Below are positions 23,677-31,514 of a stretch of 48,872 nucleotides of DNA, piece by piece. Origin of the DNA: CANKBT01 sp038235705 (GTDB lineage Bacteria > Actinomycetota > Actinomycetes > Mycobacteriales > SCTD01); the NCBI GenBank assembly GCA_038235705.1, contig JBBSTR010000009.1, forward strand, positions 1 through 48,872. Direction: 5' to 3'. The position numbers and the translations under genes were made by a program. Every line of letters starts with the position of its first letter. Within the stretch, counting starts at the first letter, position 1. The notes under the pieces were generated by a model. The model saw only the letters and a list, made by a program, of their open reading frames with translations, was not told the DNA's origin and ran no database searches.

Positions 23677-23898
23677 ATGCAGTTCGACAAGAGCATGATC
23701 ATGGACCTCATCAAGCAGCACGGCAACGACGACCAGGTCCAGCAGGCCGACCAGGAGCTGCCCGACAAGGTCGACAGCGAGAAGGACGCCGGGCTTCTGC
23801 AGAAGTACGGCGTCGACCCGCAGGTCCTGATCGCCAAGTTCGGCGACAAGCTGCCCGGCGGCCTGGGCAACAAGCTGGGTGGGATGCTCGGCGGCTGA
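23677..23898 (+). CDS. conserved small hydrophilic protein
   Basis: 73 residues with ATG 8 nt after AAGGAG. The first half is acidic and helical ('IKQHGNDDQVQQADQEL'); the tail is Gly-rich and mildly hydrophobic ('LGNKLGGMLGG'). I recognise the type as a short actinobacterial conserved protein, but not its function. It is the first gene of a stretch that continues, 50 bases on, with the second HtrA protease. Confidence 0.72.
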   Translation: MQFDKSMIMDLIKQHGNDDQVQQADQELPDKVDSEKDAGLLQKYGVDPQVLIAKFGDKLPGGLGNKLGGMLGG

Positions 23899-23948
23899 GC
23901 GGCCGCAGTGATCGGGTGGGGTGGGGACCACCGGGGTAGTCGACAGCC

Positions 23949-25043
23949 ATGAGTCAGTCCTCGTTCTCCCGCGCGCACGCCGGCCTTCTGCCCGCCGTGC
24001 TCCTGCCGGCAGTGCTCGTGCTCGCCGGGTGCTCCAGCAGTGGGGGCTCCCCGCCCGCGGCCAAGCCGGTCCTGTCTACCGCCAGCCCTGCCGCGTCGTC
24101 CGGGTCGTCTGCGGCGCCGGCCACCGTCACGGCGGGGTCGGGCTCAGGCGTCCCTGACATCCCGCAGATCGTCCGGGACGTCGAGCCGTCGGTCGTGACC
24201 ATCTTCACCAGCAAGGGTCTGGGCAGCGGTGTCGTCTACAAGGCCGACGGCACGATCGTCACCAACGCACACGTCGTCGGCACGTCGCAGACCGTGCAGG
24301 TGGCCTTCGCCGACGGTCGTCGTACGTCCGGCAGGGTCATCGCGAGCGACACCGCGACCGACATCGCCGTCGTGAAGGCCGACCGGACGGGGTTGCCGGC
24401 GGCCACGTTCCAGCAGGCGCTGCCCGAGGTCGGCTCGCTCGCGATCGCCCTGGGCAGTCCGCTCGGCTTCGAGAACACGGTGACGTCCGGGATCATCTCC
24501 GGGCTCGGACGGGCGGTTCCTGGTTCGGCGCAGCAGGGGGCGGCGCTCGTCGACCTGATCCAGACCGACGCGGCCATCTCTCCCGGCAACTCCGGTGGCG
24601 CGCTCGTCAACGGCGCCGGCGAGGTCGTCGGGATCAACGACGCCTATCTCCCGCCCTCGACCGGCGCCGTGTCGATCGGATTCTCGATCCCGACCGGCAC
24701 CGTGGTGAACAGCGTCGACCAGCTGCTCGCGACCGGCAAGGTCAAGCACCCGAGCCTGGGCATCGGGGTGGGGCGGGTCACTCCCCAGCTGGCGCAGCAG
24801 TTCAGGCTGCAGAGCGCGACGGGCGCGTTGGTGCTGCAGGTCGTGCCGGGCGGGCCAGCCGACAAGGCCGGTCTGCAGCCCGGCGACCTCATCACCTCGG
24901 TCGGCGGCAAGCAGGTCGGGAGCGTCGAGGACGTCCTCGGCGAGCTGCGGACGCTGGACGTGGGACAGACCGTCCCGGTCGCCGTCGAGCGGGGCGGCAA
25001 GAGCCAGACTTTCCAGGTCACCCTGGCCGACGGCGGCCGCTGA
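23949..25043 (+). CDS. HtrA-like S1C serine protease, lipoprotein form
   Basis: 364 residues. A signal peptide ends in lipobox 'LVLAGC' (Cys28), so the enzyme is lipid-anchored outside. After a Ser/Ala-rich linker the S1C domain carries His108 ('TNAHVVG'), Asp138 ('ATDIAVVK') and Ser215 ('GNSGGAL'). One PDZ domain occupies about 265-355 ('GGPADKAGLQPGDLITSVGG'). The domain order is the same as in the protease at 5359-6531, but anchoring differs. Substrate unknown; quality control of exported proteins is the likely job. Confidence 0.93.
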   Translation: MSQSSFSRAHAGLLPAVLLPAVLVLAGCSSSGGSPPAAKPVLSTASPAASSGSSAAPATVTAGSGSGVPDIPQIVRDVEPSVVTIFTSKGLGSGVVYKADGTIVTNAHVVGTSQTVQVAFADGRRTSGRVIASDTATDIAVVKADRTGLPAATFQQALPEVGSLAIALGSPLGFENTVTSGIISGLGRAVPGSAQQGAALVDLIQTDAAISPGNSGGALVNGAGEVVGINDAYLPPSTGAVSIGFSIPTGTVVNSVDQLLATGKVKHPSLGIGVGRVTPQLAQQFRLQSATGALVLQVVPGGPADKAGLQPGDLITSVGGKQVGSVEDVLGELRTLDVGQTVPVAVERGGKSQTFQVTLADGGR

Positions 25044-25182
25044 GCGGGATGACGTGACGAACGCGGCCATGTCCGTCCCAGGAGAAACGACTGGCCCGCG
25101 ACCCGGTCCTGCAGCGCCGTCTTGACGTCGTCACGCTCCGGGGCGGGTGTTGAGATGCTGGGCAGGTGCGCCCCACCGGCAG

Positions 25183-25389
25183 CTATCGCTTCCGCCGATC
25201 CCACTGCCGACGACCGCCAGCCACCATGAGGTTCGTCGCGAACAACAGGCCAAGACTCGCACCCAGCGTCAAGAACAGCAGACCCAGGCGGGCGTCCGAC
25301 AGGGCCAGCACCAGCGCCAACACCCCAAGAGCCACGCCAGCGGCCAGCAGGTAGAAAGCAACTGGCGGGGTCGACGGATGCACACGCAT
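25183..25389 (-). CDS. 68-residue two-helix membrane protein
   Basis: From ATG 25389: 'MRVHPSTPPVAFYLLAAGV' begins a first hydrophobic helix, a second follows ('LGLLFLTLGASLGLLFATNL'), and the tail is basic ('GGRRQWDRRKR'). A TACGAT box lies 5 nt before the ATG, fitting a leaderless gene. No family is recognised. It is convergent with the HtrA gene and divergent from the next membrane protein. Confidence 0.6.
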   Translation of the reverse strand: MRVHPSTPPVAFYLLAAGVALGVLALVLALSDARLGLLFLTLGASLGLLFATNLMVAGGRRQWDRRKR

Positions 25390-25437
25390 GCAACATCGTA
25401 TCGACGAGCTCAGCCAGGTCACTTACCACTACGGCGA

Positions 25438-25923
25438 GTGACCTTTACGCTTTCCATCAAGGAAAGCGACGGCAGGTTGTCCGTGTCGACCGCTCGTGCC
25501 GGGTTGGATGAGGTGGCGGCCGGGCGGTCAGCGGCGGCCCGCCGCCTCATGACCCCGTGGTGGTTCCTGCCGATGCAGGGCGCCACGCTCGCTGCGGGCC
25601 TGGCTGCTTTCTCGCTGCGCGGCCCGGTCATCCAGGTCGTGGTGCCTCTCGCCGCGGCCGCGTACATCGGGTCGTCTGCCTGGTCTCGGCGGCTCACCGG
25701 GGTGAAGGCCAACACCTGGCACATCGAGGGCCGGCGCTGGCCGTCCCTGGCTGGCGAAGCCGCCCTGGTCCTGCTGCTGTTCGTGCTCGCGCTGTGGCTC
25801 GATCGTGCTGCGGGTCTGCGGGGCGCGGCGGCGGTCGTGGGAGTCGTCCTGGGCAGCTACCACGTCGTCCACGAGCGCCGGATCGAGCGGCGCCCCGCCG
25901 TGCCCTCGGCCGCCGCTGCGTGA
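25438..25923 (+). CDS. membrane protein paired with a winged-helix regulator
   Basis: 161 residues from GTG 25438. About 40 residues of soluble N-terminus lead to four hydrophobic stretches (residues 43-140). Its 3' end overlaps the regulator start by 4 bases (GTGA). Small membrane proteins in tandem with a HTH of this type often form a stress or antibiotic-sensing pair, but the family is not identified. Confidence 0.72.
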   Translation: MTFTLSIKESDGRLSVSTARAGLDEVAAGRSAAARRLMTPWWFLPMQGATLAAGLAAFSLRGPVIQVVVPLAAAAYIGSSAWSRRLTGVKANTWHIEGRRWPSLAGEAALVLLLFVLALWLDRAAGLRGAAAVVGVVLGSYHVVHERRIERRPAVPSAAAA

Positions 25924-26231
25924 CCGTCCCACGCTTCGATGCGGTGGTGCACGCGCCACAGCGGCTGCAGGTCTGCGCGATGCTGGCGGCCGTGGAGTCC
26001 GCCGAGTTCTCCACCTTGCGCGACGAGCTCGGGGTCAGCGACTCCGTGCTCAGCAAGCACGTCAAGGTGCTCAGCGAGGGCGGCTACGTACGGATCGGCA
26101 AAGCCGTCGTCGCGTCGCGGCAACGGACCTGGTTGTCGCTCACCCCCTTCGGCCGGTTCGCGCTCGCCGGACACGTCGCCGAGCTGCAACGGCTGCTCGC
26201 CCCCTCGACCGATGTCGCCGTGTACGACTGA
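25920..26231 (+). CDS. winged-helix transcriptional regulator (HTH_34/ArsR-MarR-like)
   Basis: 103 residues. 'HAPQRLQVCAMLAAVESAEF' (helix 1), then 'TLRDELGVSDSVLSKHVKVL' (recognition region) and the wing 'GYVRIGKAVVASRQRTWLSL', then a dimer helix 'FGRFALAGHVAELQRLL'. This is the short one-domain regulator form that typically represses its own operon. It is translated coupled to the membrane protein before it, which it may regulate. The signal it senses is unknown. Confidence 0.85.
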   Translation: MTVPRFDAVVHAPQRLQVCAMLAAVESAEFSTLRDELGVSDSVLSKHVKVLSEGGYVRIGKAVVASRQRTWLSLTPFGRFALAGHVAELQRLLAPSTDVAVYD

Positions 26232-26267
26232 GCTGAAGAGGGCGGCGCGGCCGCACAACGGTTGGCA

Positions 26268-26450
26268 GTCACGATTCCCTGCGCCGCGTACGACGGGGCG
26301 ACGACCGCGTGCTCGTGATCGAGGCTGAGACCACCGGGCGCCAGCTGGGGGTCGTCGTGCTCATCCAGAAGCTGCACCCGCCGCGATCCACGCCATGCTG
26401 CTCCGGCCGAAGGTCGCCCGCGAGCGCACAGCCGGCCCGGCGCTCGTTCT
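26268..26450 (+). pseudogene. decayed small toxin-like gene with a frameshift
   Basis: Reading from about 26270 gives 'RRVRRGDDRVLVIEAETTG' and 'RQLGVVVLIQ' in one frame. After a frameshift near 26375-26385 the next frame gives 'IHAMLLRPKVARERTAGP'. The I-H-A-M-x-x-R-P-K ending preceded by a 'vLvIg...GrlLEvvv' strand is the pattern of small actinobacterial toxin-like proteins of two-gene modules. No start codon or ribosome site is convincing, so I call it a remnant. It marks the border between core and accessory DNA. Confidence 0.45.
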
Positions 26451-26482
26451 TGACTACAGCGACTCGTCCCGCAGCCGATCCC

Positions 26483-26761
26483 CTAAGCAGAATCCTGGCG
26501 GCCTGGAGTGTGCCGCCCGTCGCGGCCGCCCATCTTGTACCTCGTAGCGTCGATCATCTTGGCGGCGGCGACGCCGAGGAGCGCCCCGAGCAAACCGGCG
26601 GGGGCGCCTAGCTCGACCACCGCGAAGGCAGCAGTCGGCCGATTCGAGGACATCCCGAGGACGAGGCCGACAGCCGCCCCCGCGCATCCCAGGATCACCA
26701 CACCGAGGAACGCCCAACGAAAAGTTGCTGACATGTCGTGAAGCCTGGGATGCAGCCGCAT
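26483..26761 (-). CDS. small membrane protein, unknown
   Basis: 92 residues from ATG 26761 (a longer frame to 26875 is open but basic and low in quality). Two hydrophobic segments: 'WAFLGVVILGCAGAAVGLVL' and 'APAGLLGALLGVAAAKMI', and a basic tail. A GGTGGGG lies just upstream of ATG. No family recognised. Confidence 0.5.
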   Translation of the reverse strand: MRLHPRLHDMSATFRWAFLGVVILGCAGAAVGLVLGMSSNRPTAAFAVVELGAPAGLLGALLGVAAAKMIDATRYKMGGRDGRHTPGRQDSA

Positions 26762-27053
26762 AACCCCACCCTTGACCTTGCCCCGCTCGGTGTCCACCGT
26801 CCTCAGCTGCGACGGCTGCGAGCGCCTCAGCCATCCCCTGGGGCGGTCGACCGCGCGATCGGTCGTCCCGCGCACGATCTCCGGCGGCTGTCGTCCCGTA
26901 CCTAGCTCGCGAAGATCCCACGCTCGGTGACGAGTCTGGAACGTTGAGCATGTGGCTGTACGCCACGGTGACCCGCTCGCTCAACGGCCGCCAGCCAGTT
27001 TCGCCGTAGACGCAACCACCCGGGACTGCGCGGACAACCTGCACCCAGGAACG

Positions 27054-27092
27054 CAGAGGGCCCCAACGCCATCTCTGGCGACAGGGCCTCTG
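27054..27092 (-). terminator. hairpin 3' of the initiator-tRNA fragment
   Basis: Outer arms CAGAGG (27054-27059) and CCTCTG (27087-27092) enclose an inner perfect hairpin CGCCA-TCTC-TGGCG (27067-27080). It lies 19 bases beyond the 3' end of the tRNA fragment in the tRNA's direction and probably was the terminator of the original tRNA gene. The rest of 26762-27110 holds no ORF I can support. Confidence 0.5.
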
Positions 27093-27110
27093 ACCTGGCC
27101 GTTCATCTGT

Positions 27111-27151
27111 AGCGGGGGCAGGATTTGAACCTGCGACCTCTGGGTTATGAG
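27111..27151 (-). repeat. 3' half of initiator tRNA-fMet gene, integration attachment site
   Basis: On the minus strand the bases from the anticodon loop on read CTCATAACCC, then a variable region, then the T-arm GCAGGTTCAAATCCTGC and the acceptor end CCCCGCTA. This is the classical 3' part of actinobacterial initiator tRNA, with CAT anticodon and GGG/CCC-type lower stem. The sequence to the right does not give the paired 5' half, so the gene is truncated. A copied tRNA 3' end next to an integrase is the footprint of site-specific insertion. The host flank is to the left; the intact tRNA should be at the other end, right of this window. Confidence 0.8.
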
Positions 27152-27290
27152 CGGCTATACGGGGGGCGGCCCCAGGCGGTACGCTAAGCAAAGACGCAGG
27201 TCAGACGCCATGTCTAGCTCGGTCCAGTACGGCAGAGAGTGGCACGGCGAGGTTCCGGTTGCGGACATGCTGCGGACAAGAGGCGGGGAC

Positions 27291-28646
27291 ATGGGCTGGG
27301 CGAAGAAGCGAACGGCGGGCAACGGCAAGCCGCGCTACACCGCGGCCTACCGGGACGCGCGGGGGGCTGAGCGCACGGCCGGCACGTTCCCCACCAAGCG
27401 CGACGCCGACAGGGCGTGGATGCAGGCGGAGCTGCTTCTCGCTCAGGGCAAGCTGGGCGCCGCCGACGTCGGGAAGTCGACGTTCCGCCGCTACGTCAAC
27501 GAGGTGTGGTTCCCGAACCACGTGCTGGAGCCCAGCACTCGCGAGGGCTACCGATACTCCATCGACAAGCACCTGATGCCCACGTTCGGCCCGATGCGGA
27601 TGATCGACGTGTTGCCGGGCCACGTCCGCGAGTGGGTCACCAGCCTGTCCGCGGCGGGCGTCTCCCCCGCGACCGTCCGCCATAACAAGATCGTGCTCAG
27701 CGCCGTCTTCACCACGGCGCTGAACGACCAGGTGACGCTGCTGCACCCCTGCCGCGGGGTCAAGACCCCCACCGTCCCGGTGAGGGCATACCGGATCATC
27801 ACCCCCGAACAGTTCGAGGCAATTTACGCCGCGATCCCCGACGGACAGCTCAGGCTGCTCGTCGAGACCGCCATCGACTCCGGTCTGCGGTGGGGAGAGC
27901 TCACCGAACTGCGGGGGCTAGACGTGGACGGCCCCAGCCGGATCCTGACCGTCACCCGAGCCGTCGTCCAGATCGACCCGAAGTTTCACCCCACCGGGGG
28001 GCGGTTCCACGTCAAGCCATACCCCAAGAGTCGCTCGGCTCGACGATTGAGGCTCAGCGGCGACCTCGTCGAAGCCCTCGAGCGGCATCAGGCCGCCTAC
28101 GGCTTGGCCAGTGGCGACCTTCTGTTCACTGCACCCGGCGTCCGACCCGACCGCGTCAAGCCCATGCTGCACATTGTGGCCGAGGCCGACCCCGGTTTAA
28201 CCGAGCCGAACCGCGACGGCCGCCAGTACGTGCATGGCACTTTGTCGGCCTACACCGCCGGTCGATGCCGGTGCTCGACATGTCGTCGGGCCATCGCGGA
28301 CTACCGAGCCGACCGGCGTGAACAGGGCAAAGACAACCCCCGGGGCGTCCGGCAGCTCGACACCGACGGTCATCTGCCCCGCGACTGGTTCACCCGCAAG
28401 ATCTGGCGACCCGCAGTCGCCGCCGCTGGCCTGCAGCTCCCGCTCCGCATCCACGATCTTCGTCACGCGCACGCAAGCTGGCTGCTGGCCGGAGGCGCAG
28501 ACCTGCAAGTCGTCAAGGAACGGCTCGGTCACGCGAGTATCGCCACAACCGAGCGCTACCTCCACACCCTGCCCGACGCCGACGACACCGCCCTAGAAGC
28601 CCTCGACCGAGTCAGAGCGAAGACACGACGGGCCTCGTCGTTGTGA
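27291..28646 (+). CDS. tyrosine recombinase / phage-type integrase with Cys-rich insert
   Basis: 451 residues from ATG 27291 (AGGCGGGG upstream; the frame is open to 27147 but that part covers the tRNA fragment). N-terminal arm-binding segment 'TAAYRDARGAERTAGTFPTK', core-binding helices (about 65-160), then catalytic domain: Arg in 'DSGLRWGELTELR' (about 199), Lys in 'KPYPKSRSARRLRL', 'HDLRHAHASWLL' (about 388-399), 'LGHASIATTERYLH' with the Tyr near 423. Between the Lys and the H-x-x-R lies an insert (about 312-352) with 'HGTLSAYTAGRCRCSTCRR', an unusual Cys3 module. The protein should catalyse integration and excision at the neighbouring tRNA site. Confidence 0.92.
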   Translation: MGWAKKRTAGNGKPRYTAAYRDARGAERTAGTFPTKRDADRAWMQAELLLAQGKLGAADVGKSTFRRYVNEVWFPNHVLEPSTREGYRYSIDKHLMPTFGPMRMIDVLPGHVREWVTSLSAAGVSPATVRHNKIVLSAVFTTALNDQVTLLHPCRGVKTPTVPVRAYRIITPEQFEAIYAAIPDGQLRLLVETAIDSGLRWGELTELRGLDVDGPSRILTVTRAVVQIDPKFHPTGGRFHVKPYPKSRSARRLRLSGDLVEALERHQAAYGLASGDLLFTAPGVRPDRVKPMLHIVAEADPGLTEPNRDGRQYVHGTLSAYTAGRCRCSTCRRAIADYRADRREQGKDNPRGVRQLDTDGHLPRDWFTRKIWRPAVAAAGLQLPLRIHDLRHAHASWLLAGGADLQVVKERLGHASIATTERYLHTLPDADDTALEALDRVRAKTRRASSL

Positions 28647-28689
28647 CCACCCACAGTCGGTGGCCAGATGTCAATCTCTCTGAGACAGC

Positions 28690-28738
28690 GCTCCGGAGGC
28701 GCAGGCGCAGGCGCAGGTGCGAATCCTGCCGGGGGCAC
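28690..28738 (+). repeat. damaged 3' half of a tRNA-Arg(CCG)-like gene with hexamer expansion
   Basis: It runs from an anticodon-loop-like CTCCGGA through three tandem GGCGCA units (28698-28715) to GGTGCGAATCCTGCC and GGGGGCAC. In actinobacterial tRNA-Arg(CCG) the order is CTCCGGA, GGCGCAGGTTCGAATCCTGCC, GGGGGCAC; here the T-loop has TGCGAAT instead of TTCGAAT and the variable region is expanded. No 5' half is present. It follows the integrase stop by 44 bases, where att sites of actinobacterial integrases often lie. It may be a second (old) attachment site. Confidence 0.5.
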
Positions 28739-29537
28739 GTCGAAAAGCCCAGGTCAGGGACGGTCTCCAACCAACGGCAACCCGCCGCAACGATGACTTC
28801 CAACAGCCTTCCAACATTCAGCACCGGACCCGACCGGCCGCTACACGTAACGACATCGCCAGACGGGTCCAACGGCTTCACCCAACGGTCAGCGCCGGCG
28901 ACCGGACGCAGGCGCATGTCCCCGCCATCGAGTGTGCCTGGGGAACGATCATCCTGGTCGGTCTGATGACGGACGGGCGTGCCGTCCGCGTAACTAGCTC
29001 GGCACAATGTCGCCTCGGCCCGTACTGCCGAGCGGGCGGGTCTGCGGCTGGCTTGGCGCGGCGCAGACCGTGAGATGCCCGACGCAGTCCGTCTCGTCGA
29101 CGCCGATCGCGCACTCCCGGCCTTGCTGCTCGAGGAGCTCACCGGTCGATGACGGCTCGCCCTGGCCAGGGGTTCCGATCCCGTCCCACGACCAAGCCTC
29201 GGGCAAAATGGCGCCCCCGTCGCGGCTATCCCCGAACGATCTGCCGGCCATGGCTCGCCTGTCCGGCCCGCCTGCACCGGGGCGGGTGCGAGCACCGAGT
29301 CGGGGCTTAGTGGACGAAGGTCGGGCGGACGGGGCTCCCGCCGCCGGCGTACCGCCCACTTGCTCCCGCGTCTGCGACCCCGTGATGCACCCGAGGCGGC
29401 CGGAACTGGTGAAGCGGGGTCGATGCGCTTAGATCCCGCCCTGACGAGGCATGACCGGCGAGGGCACTGTCTCGCCGTACCGCGTCGAGATTCCCGCACC
29501 GCCTGCGGGTCCCACCGACCTTCGTGTGTGATGCGCC
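28739..29537. other. non-coding or decayed stretch
   Basis: About 800 bases without a gene I can support. Short coding-like bits exist: plus strand near 28930-28990 ('AIECAWGTIILVGLM') and near 29010-29150 ('AERAGLRLAWRGADREMP' then 'DAVRLVDADRALPALLLEEL'), in different frames and with no good start, which suggests remnants of one gene broken by a frameshift. Longer frames on the minus strand are Arg/Ser-rich shadows. Confidence 0.4.
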
Positions 29538-30353
29538 TCAGGCGTCCCGGCGGAGCACCAAGCGATCTACGCCTCTCCGCGCATCGCGGGCAACCGCTTC
29601 GATTGCGCTGTCTTGCACGATCCAGACGCCGGTCAGGTGCGTAGCCGCGCGTAGCCGCCCCGCGAGAAGGACACGGTCCACTTCCTCAAGCACCACGTCG
29701 CCGTCTTCGTCGAGCCGGCAGGTCACCAGGGGCGCGGCCGTTACGACGATCGGGATCGTGACGCGCACGACCTCCCGGTCTGTCCTGTCGGGCATGTCCC
29801 GGGCGTAGCCGTCTACTGCGGACAGGACCTGTCGCACGGCGTTGTACGACTGCCCGGGCTTGCCGCCGGTCTCGGTGACGGAGTAGGCCGTCCTGTCGGT
29901 CCAGGTAAGCAGCGGAGCGTGGTGTAGGCCCACTACCGCGAGCCCGTTGACGGTGTACTCGCCGTTGCGGTGGTCCAGGGTCCCGCCGCGCCGGTCGATC
30001 CGCATCGTCTCAAGGACGTCCTCATCGCGACTGAAGCGGTTGTCCCCGAGGAAGGCCACCCACGGATGACCGCTCGCGCCCTTGCACTCGACAACGTGCA
30101 CCACCTCAAGCGTCGCGGCCGCCGCTGGCGTCCCCTTCGTCTGCCAGCCAGTCGCGACCACGTCGATCTCCCTCAACGTCTCGCCGTCCCTATCGAGGTA
30201 GTAGCGGGCCGCCTCGACGGCCAGGCGCTGCGCCTGGAACGCCGCTGCGGTCCGCAACTCGACGGAGTAGCCGGTCTTCCTCAGCCAGGTCCGCACCTGC
30301 TGGACCGTGCCGCTCTCTGAACCGTCTTCCCCGGTCTCCATGGCGACGAGCAT
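29538..30353 (-). CDS. PD-(D/E)xK nuclease-like protein
   Basis: 271 residues from ATG 30353 (or ATG 30341); the frame upstream is open but poor. Helix and strand 'VRTWLRKTGYSVELRTAAAF' are followed by 'REIDVVATGW' (Asp64) and 'VVHVVECKGA' (Glu89-x-Lys91), i.e. the D-x(n)-E-x-K core of Mrr/restriction-type nucleases. After it, 'HPWVAFLGDNRFSRDED' and a long mixed C-terminal domain (about 130-270) with no recognised family. A single gene with this fold in an island may act as a stand-alone restriction or anti-phage nuclease. No methylase is adjacent. Convergent with a possible gene fragment on the plus side only. Confidence 0.6.
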   Translation of the reverse strand: MLVAMETGEDGSESGTVQQVRTWLRKTGYSVELRTAAAFQAQRLAVEAARYYLDRDGETLREIDVVATGWQTKGTPAAAATLEVVHVVECKGASGHPWVAFLGDNRFSRDEDVLETMRIDRRGGTLDHRNGEYTVNGLAVVGLHHAPLLTWTDRTAYSVTETGGKPGQSYNAVRQVLSAVDGYARDMPDRTDREVVRVTIPIVVTAAPLVTCRLDEDGDVVLEEVDRVLLAGRLRAATHLTGVWIVQDSAIEAVARDARRGVDRLVLRRDA

Positions 30354-30383
30354 GCCCCGTGGACAGAGGCGCAGCAACGTGTC

Positions 30384-30560
30384 CTGCGGTTCCCCAGGCA
30401 GGCCTATGCATGCACGAGCAGGCTCGGCGACTGGGACGACGACTGGCGGGCGGTCACCAAAGCCCTGGCCGACCTGCGGCGCCGCGACCGGGCGCGGCAG
30501 TCCGCGGTCGTCGCCCTGCGTCACGGGATGGCCGCAGAGGCGCGACGCCTGAGCAGGTAG
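30384..30560 (+). pseudogene. C-terminal gene fragment, helical and basic
   Basis: A plus-strand frame gives 'RLGDWDDDWRAVTKALADLR' and then 'RRDRARQSAVVALRHGMAAE', ending at TAG 30558-30560. The composition is convincingly protein-like, but no ATG/GTG start exists in frame, and upstream codons fall into the nuclease gene. I read it as the tail of a lost gene. The next ~190 bases (30561-30749) show nothing more. Confidence 0.3.
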
Positions 30561-30749
30561 AGGCCGCGACGCTCGGCCTGTGGCAACCCCAAGACGCCCC
30601 GCTAGACGGCGCGCATCAGGGCGCGGACGGCCGACGTCGGCCCAGGCCGCATACTCCGGCTGCTCATGCGCGCGGCGCAGGGTTCTTAGCCGCTGTGCGT
30701 CGGCCTTCGCGACGCCGTCTTGGGCAGCTCTAGGGTGTAGCGCACGGCA

Positions 30750-30944
30750 GTGGATGCGACACGGATAGACGCACTTGTGTCCACCTGCAAGGCTGCAGAC
30801 GCTCAGCGCGGGCGGGTGCGATCACGGCAAACCAACATTATTGTCATCTTCGCGGCGCTGAACCCACTCGACGATCTGCCGGCCAACGCTCGTTTCGAGG
30901 TCACTGCCGCCGTCTGCTCAACTCAGGCCGCGGGCAAGCAGTGA
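30750..30944 (+). CDS. hypothetical 64-residue protein
   Basis: GTG start; 'DATRIDALVSTCKAADAQRG' then 'RQTNIIVIFAALNPLDDLP'. Mixed charge, one moderately hydrophobic strand, no known domain. A TAGGGT lies 13 nt before the start but no ribosome site is clear. Codon use is less G/C-biased than in the core genes. The start and even the coding nature are uncertain. Confidence 0.35.
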   Translation: MDATRIDALVSTCKAADAQRGRVRSRQTNIIVIFAALNPLDDLPANARFEVTAAVCSTQAAGKQ

Positions 30945-31031
30945 GCGCAGGAACGTCAGCCAACCTGCGCCGGTCTGGTCGATTTGACGACGGACCGCCG
31001 AGCACCCGTCCTTGTCTGGTCGACTGGCGCC

Positions 31032-31514
31032 ATGGACACCGTCGTCGTGCAGCCAATCGAGGAGCGCGACCGCCCTCGGCTATGTCGAATGCTTGAGACT
31101 TCCCAGGACTTTCCGCAGAACCTTTTATACCTCCACCGTCGCCCTGGCGGCCACGGTTCCTACGAGACGTTTGCCGCATGGCGGGCCAACGAGATCGTGG
31201 GGATGCTTTCCGGATCCTTCGACTCCGACTTCACCGGTGGCGAGGCCTTCGCCTCGTTCGCGTTGCCGTCCGCTCCGCACGCCTTCCTGGACAGGGTTCA
31301 CGTGCGGGAAAGCGACAGAGGCTCGGGCGTCGGACGAGCCCTGGTTGCGCACTATGCCGCCGAAGCCGCCGCCCGGCGGTGCAGCTTCCTAGGTGGCTCG
31401 CTCGATCTGTCTTCCGACCCGGTCACCCGCAAGGCGTTCTTCATAAATCTTGGCTTTGAGGTCTGTGAGTGGGACAACTTCGGCGCTGCACTAATTGCCC
31501 CTAGCCCGGATTGA
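31032..31514 (+). CDS. GNAT-family N-acetyltransferase
   Basis: 160 residues from ATG 31032. The acetyl-CoA site is 'LDRVHVRESDRGSGVGRALV' (R-x-x-G-x-G/A), near residues 78-98, followed by the helix 'AHYAAEAAARRCSFLGG' and the closing 'TRKAFFINLGFEVCEWDNFG', which is standard for GNATs. Substrate unknown. The codon use is slightly more A/T-rich than in the core region. It is convergent with the HEPN-like gene, with 267 bases between. Confidence 0.85.
   Translation: MDTVVVQPIEERDRPRLCRMLETSQDFPQNLLYLHRRPGGHGSYETFAAWRANEIVGMLSGSFDSDFTGGEAFASFALPSAPHAFLDRVHVRESDRGSGVGRALVAHYAAEAAARRCSFLGGSLDLSSDPVTRKAFFINLGFEVCEWDNFGAALIAPSPD

Noticed and set aside
28698..28715. CRISPR or satellite-type array
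   Set aside because: Only three hexamer units; it is a small slippage repeat inside the tRNA-like fragment. No CRISPR-like repeat-spacer pattern was seen anywhere in the window.
28690..28738. Functional tRNA-Arg gene
   Set aside because: Only the 3' half is present, the T-loop is altered and no acceptor 5' strand can pair with the 3' end.
28612..29499. Long minus-strand open frame (295 codons) after the integrase
   Set aside because: Composition is Arg/Ser/Pro-rich and shadow-like, it crosses the tRNA-Arg-like fragment and starts without a ribosome site.
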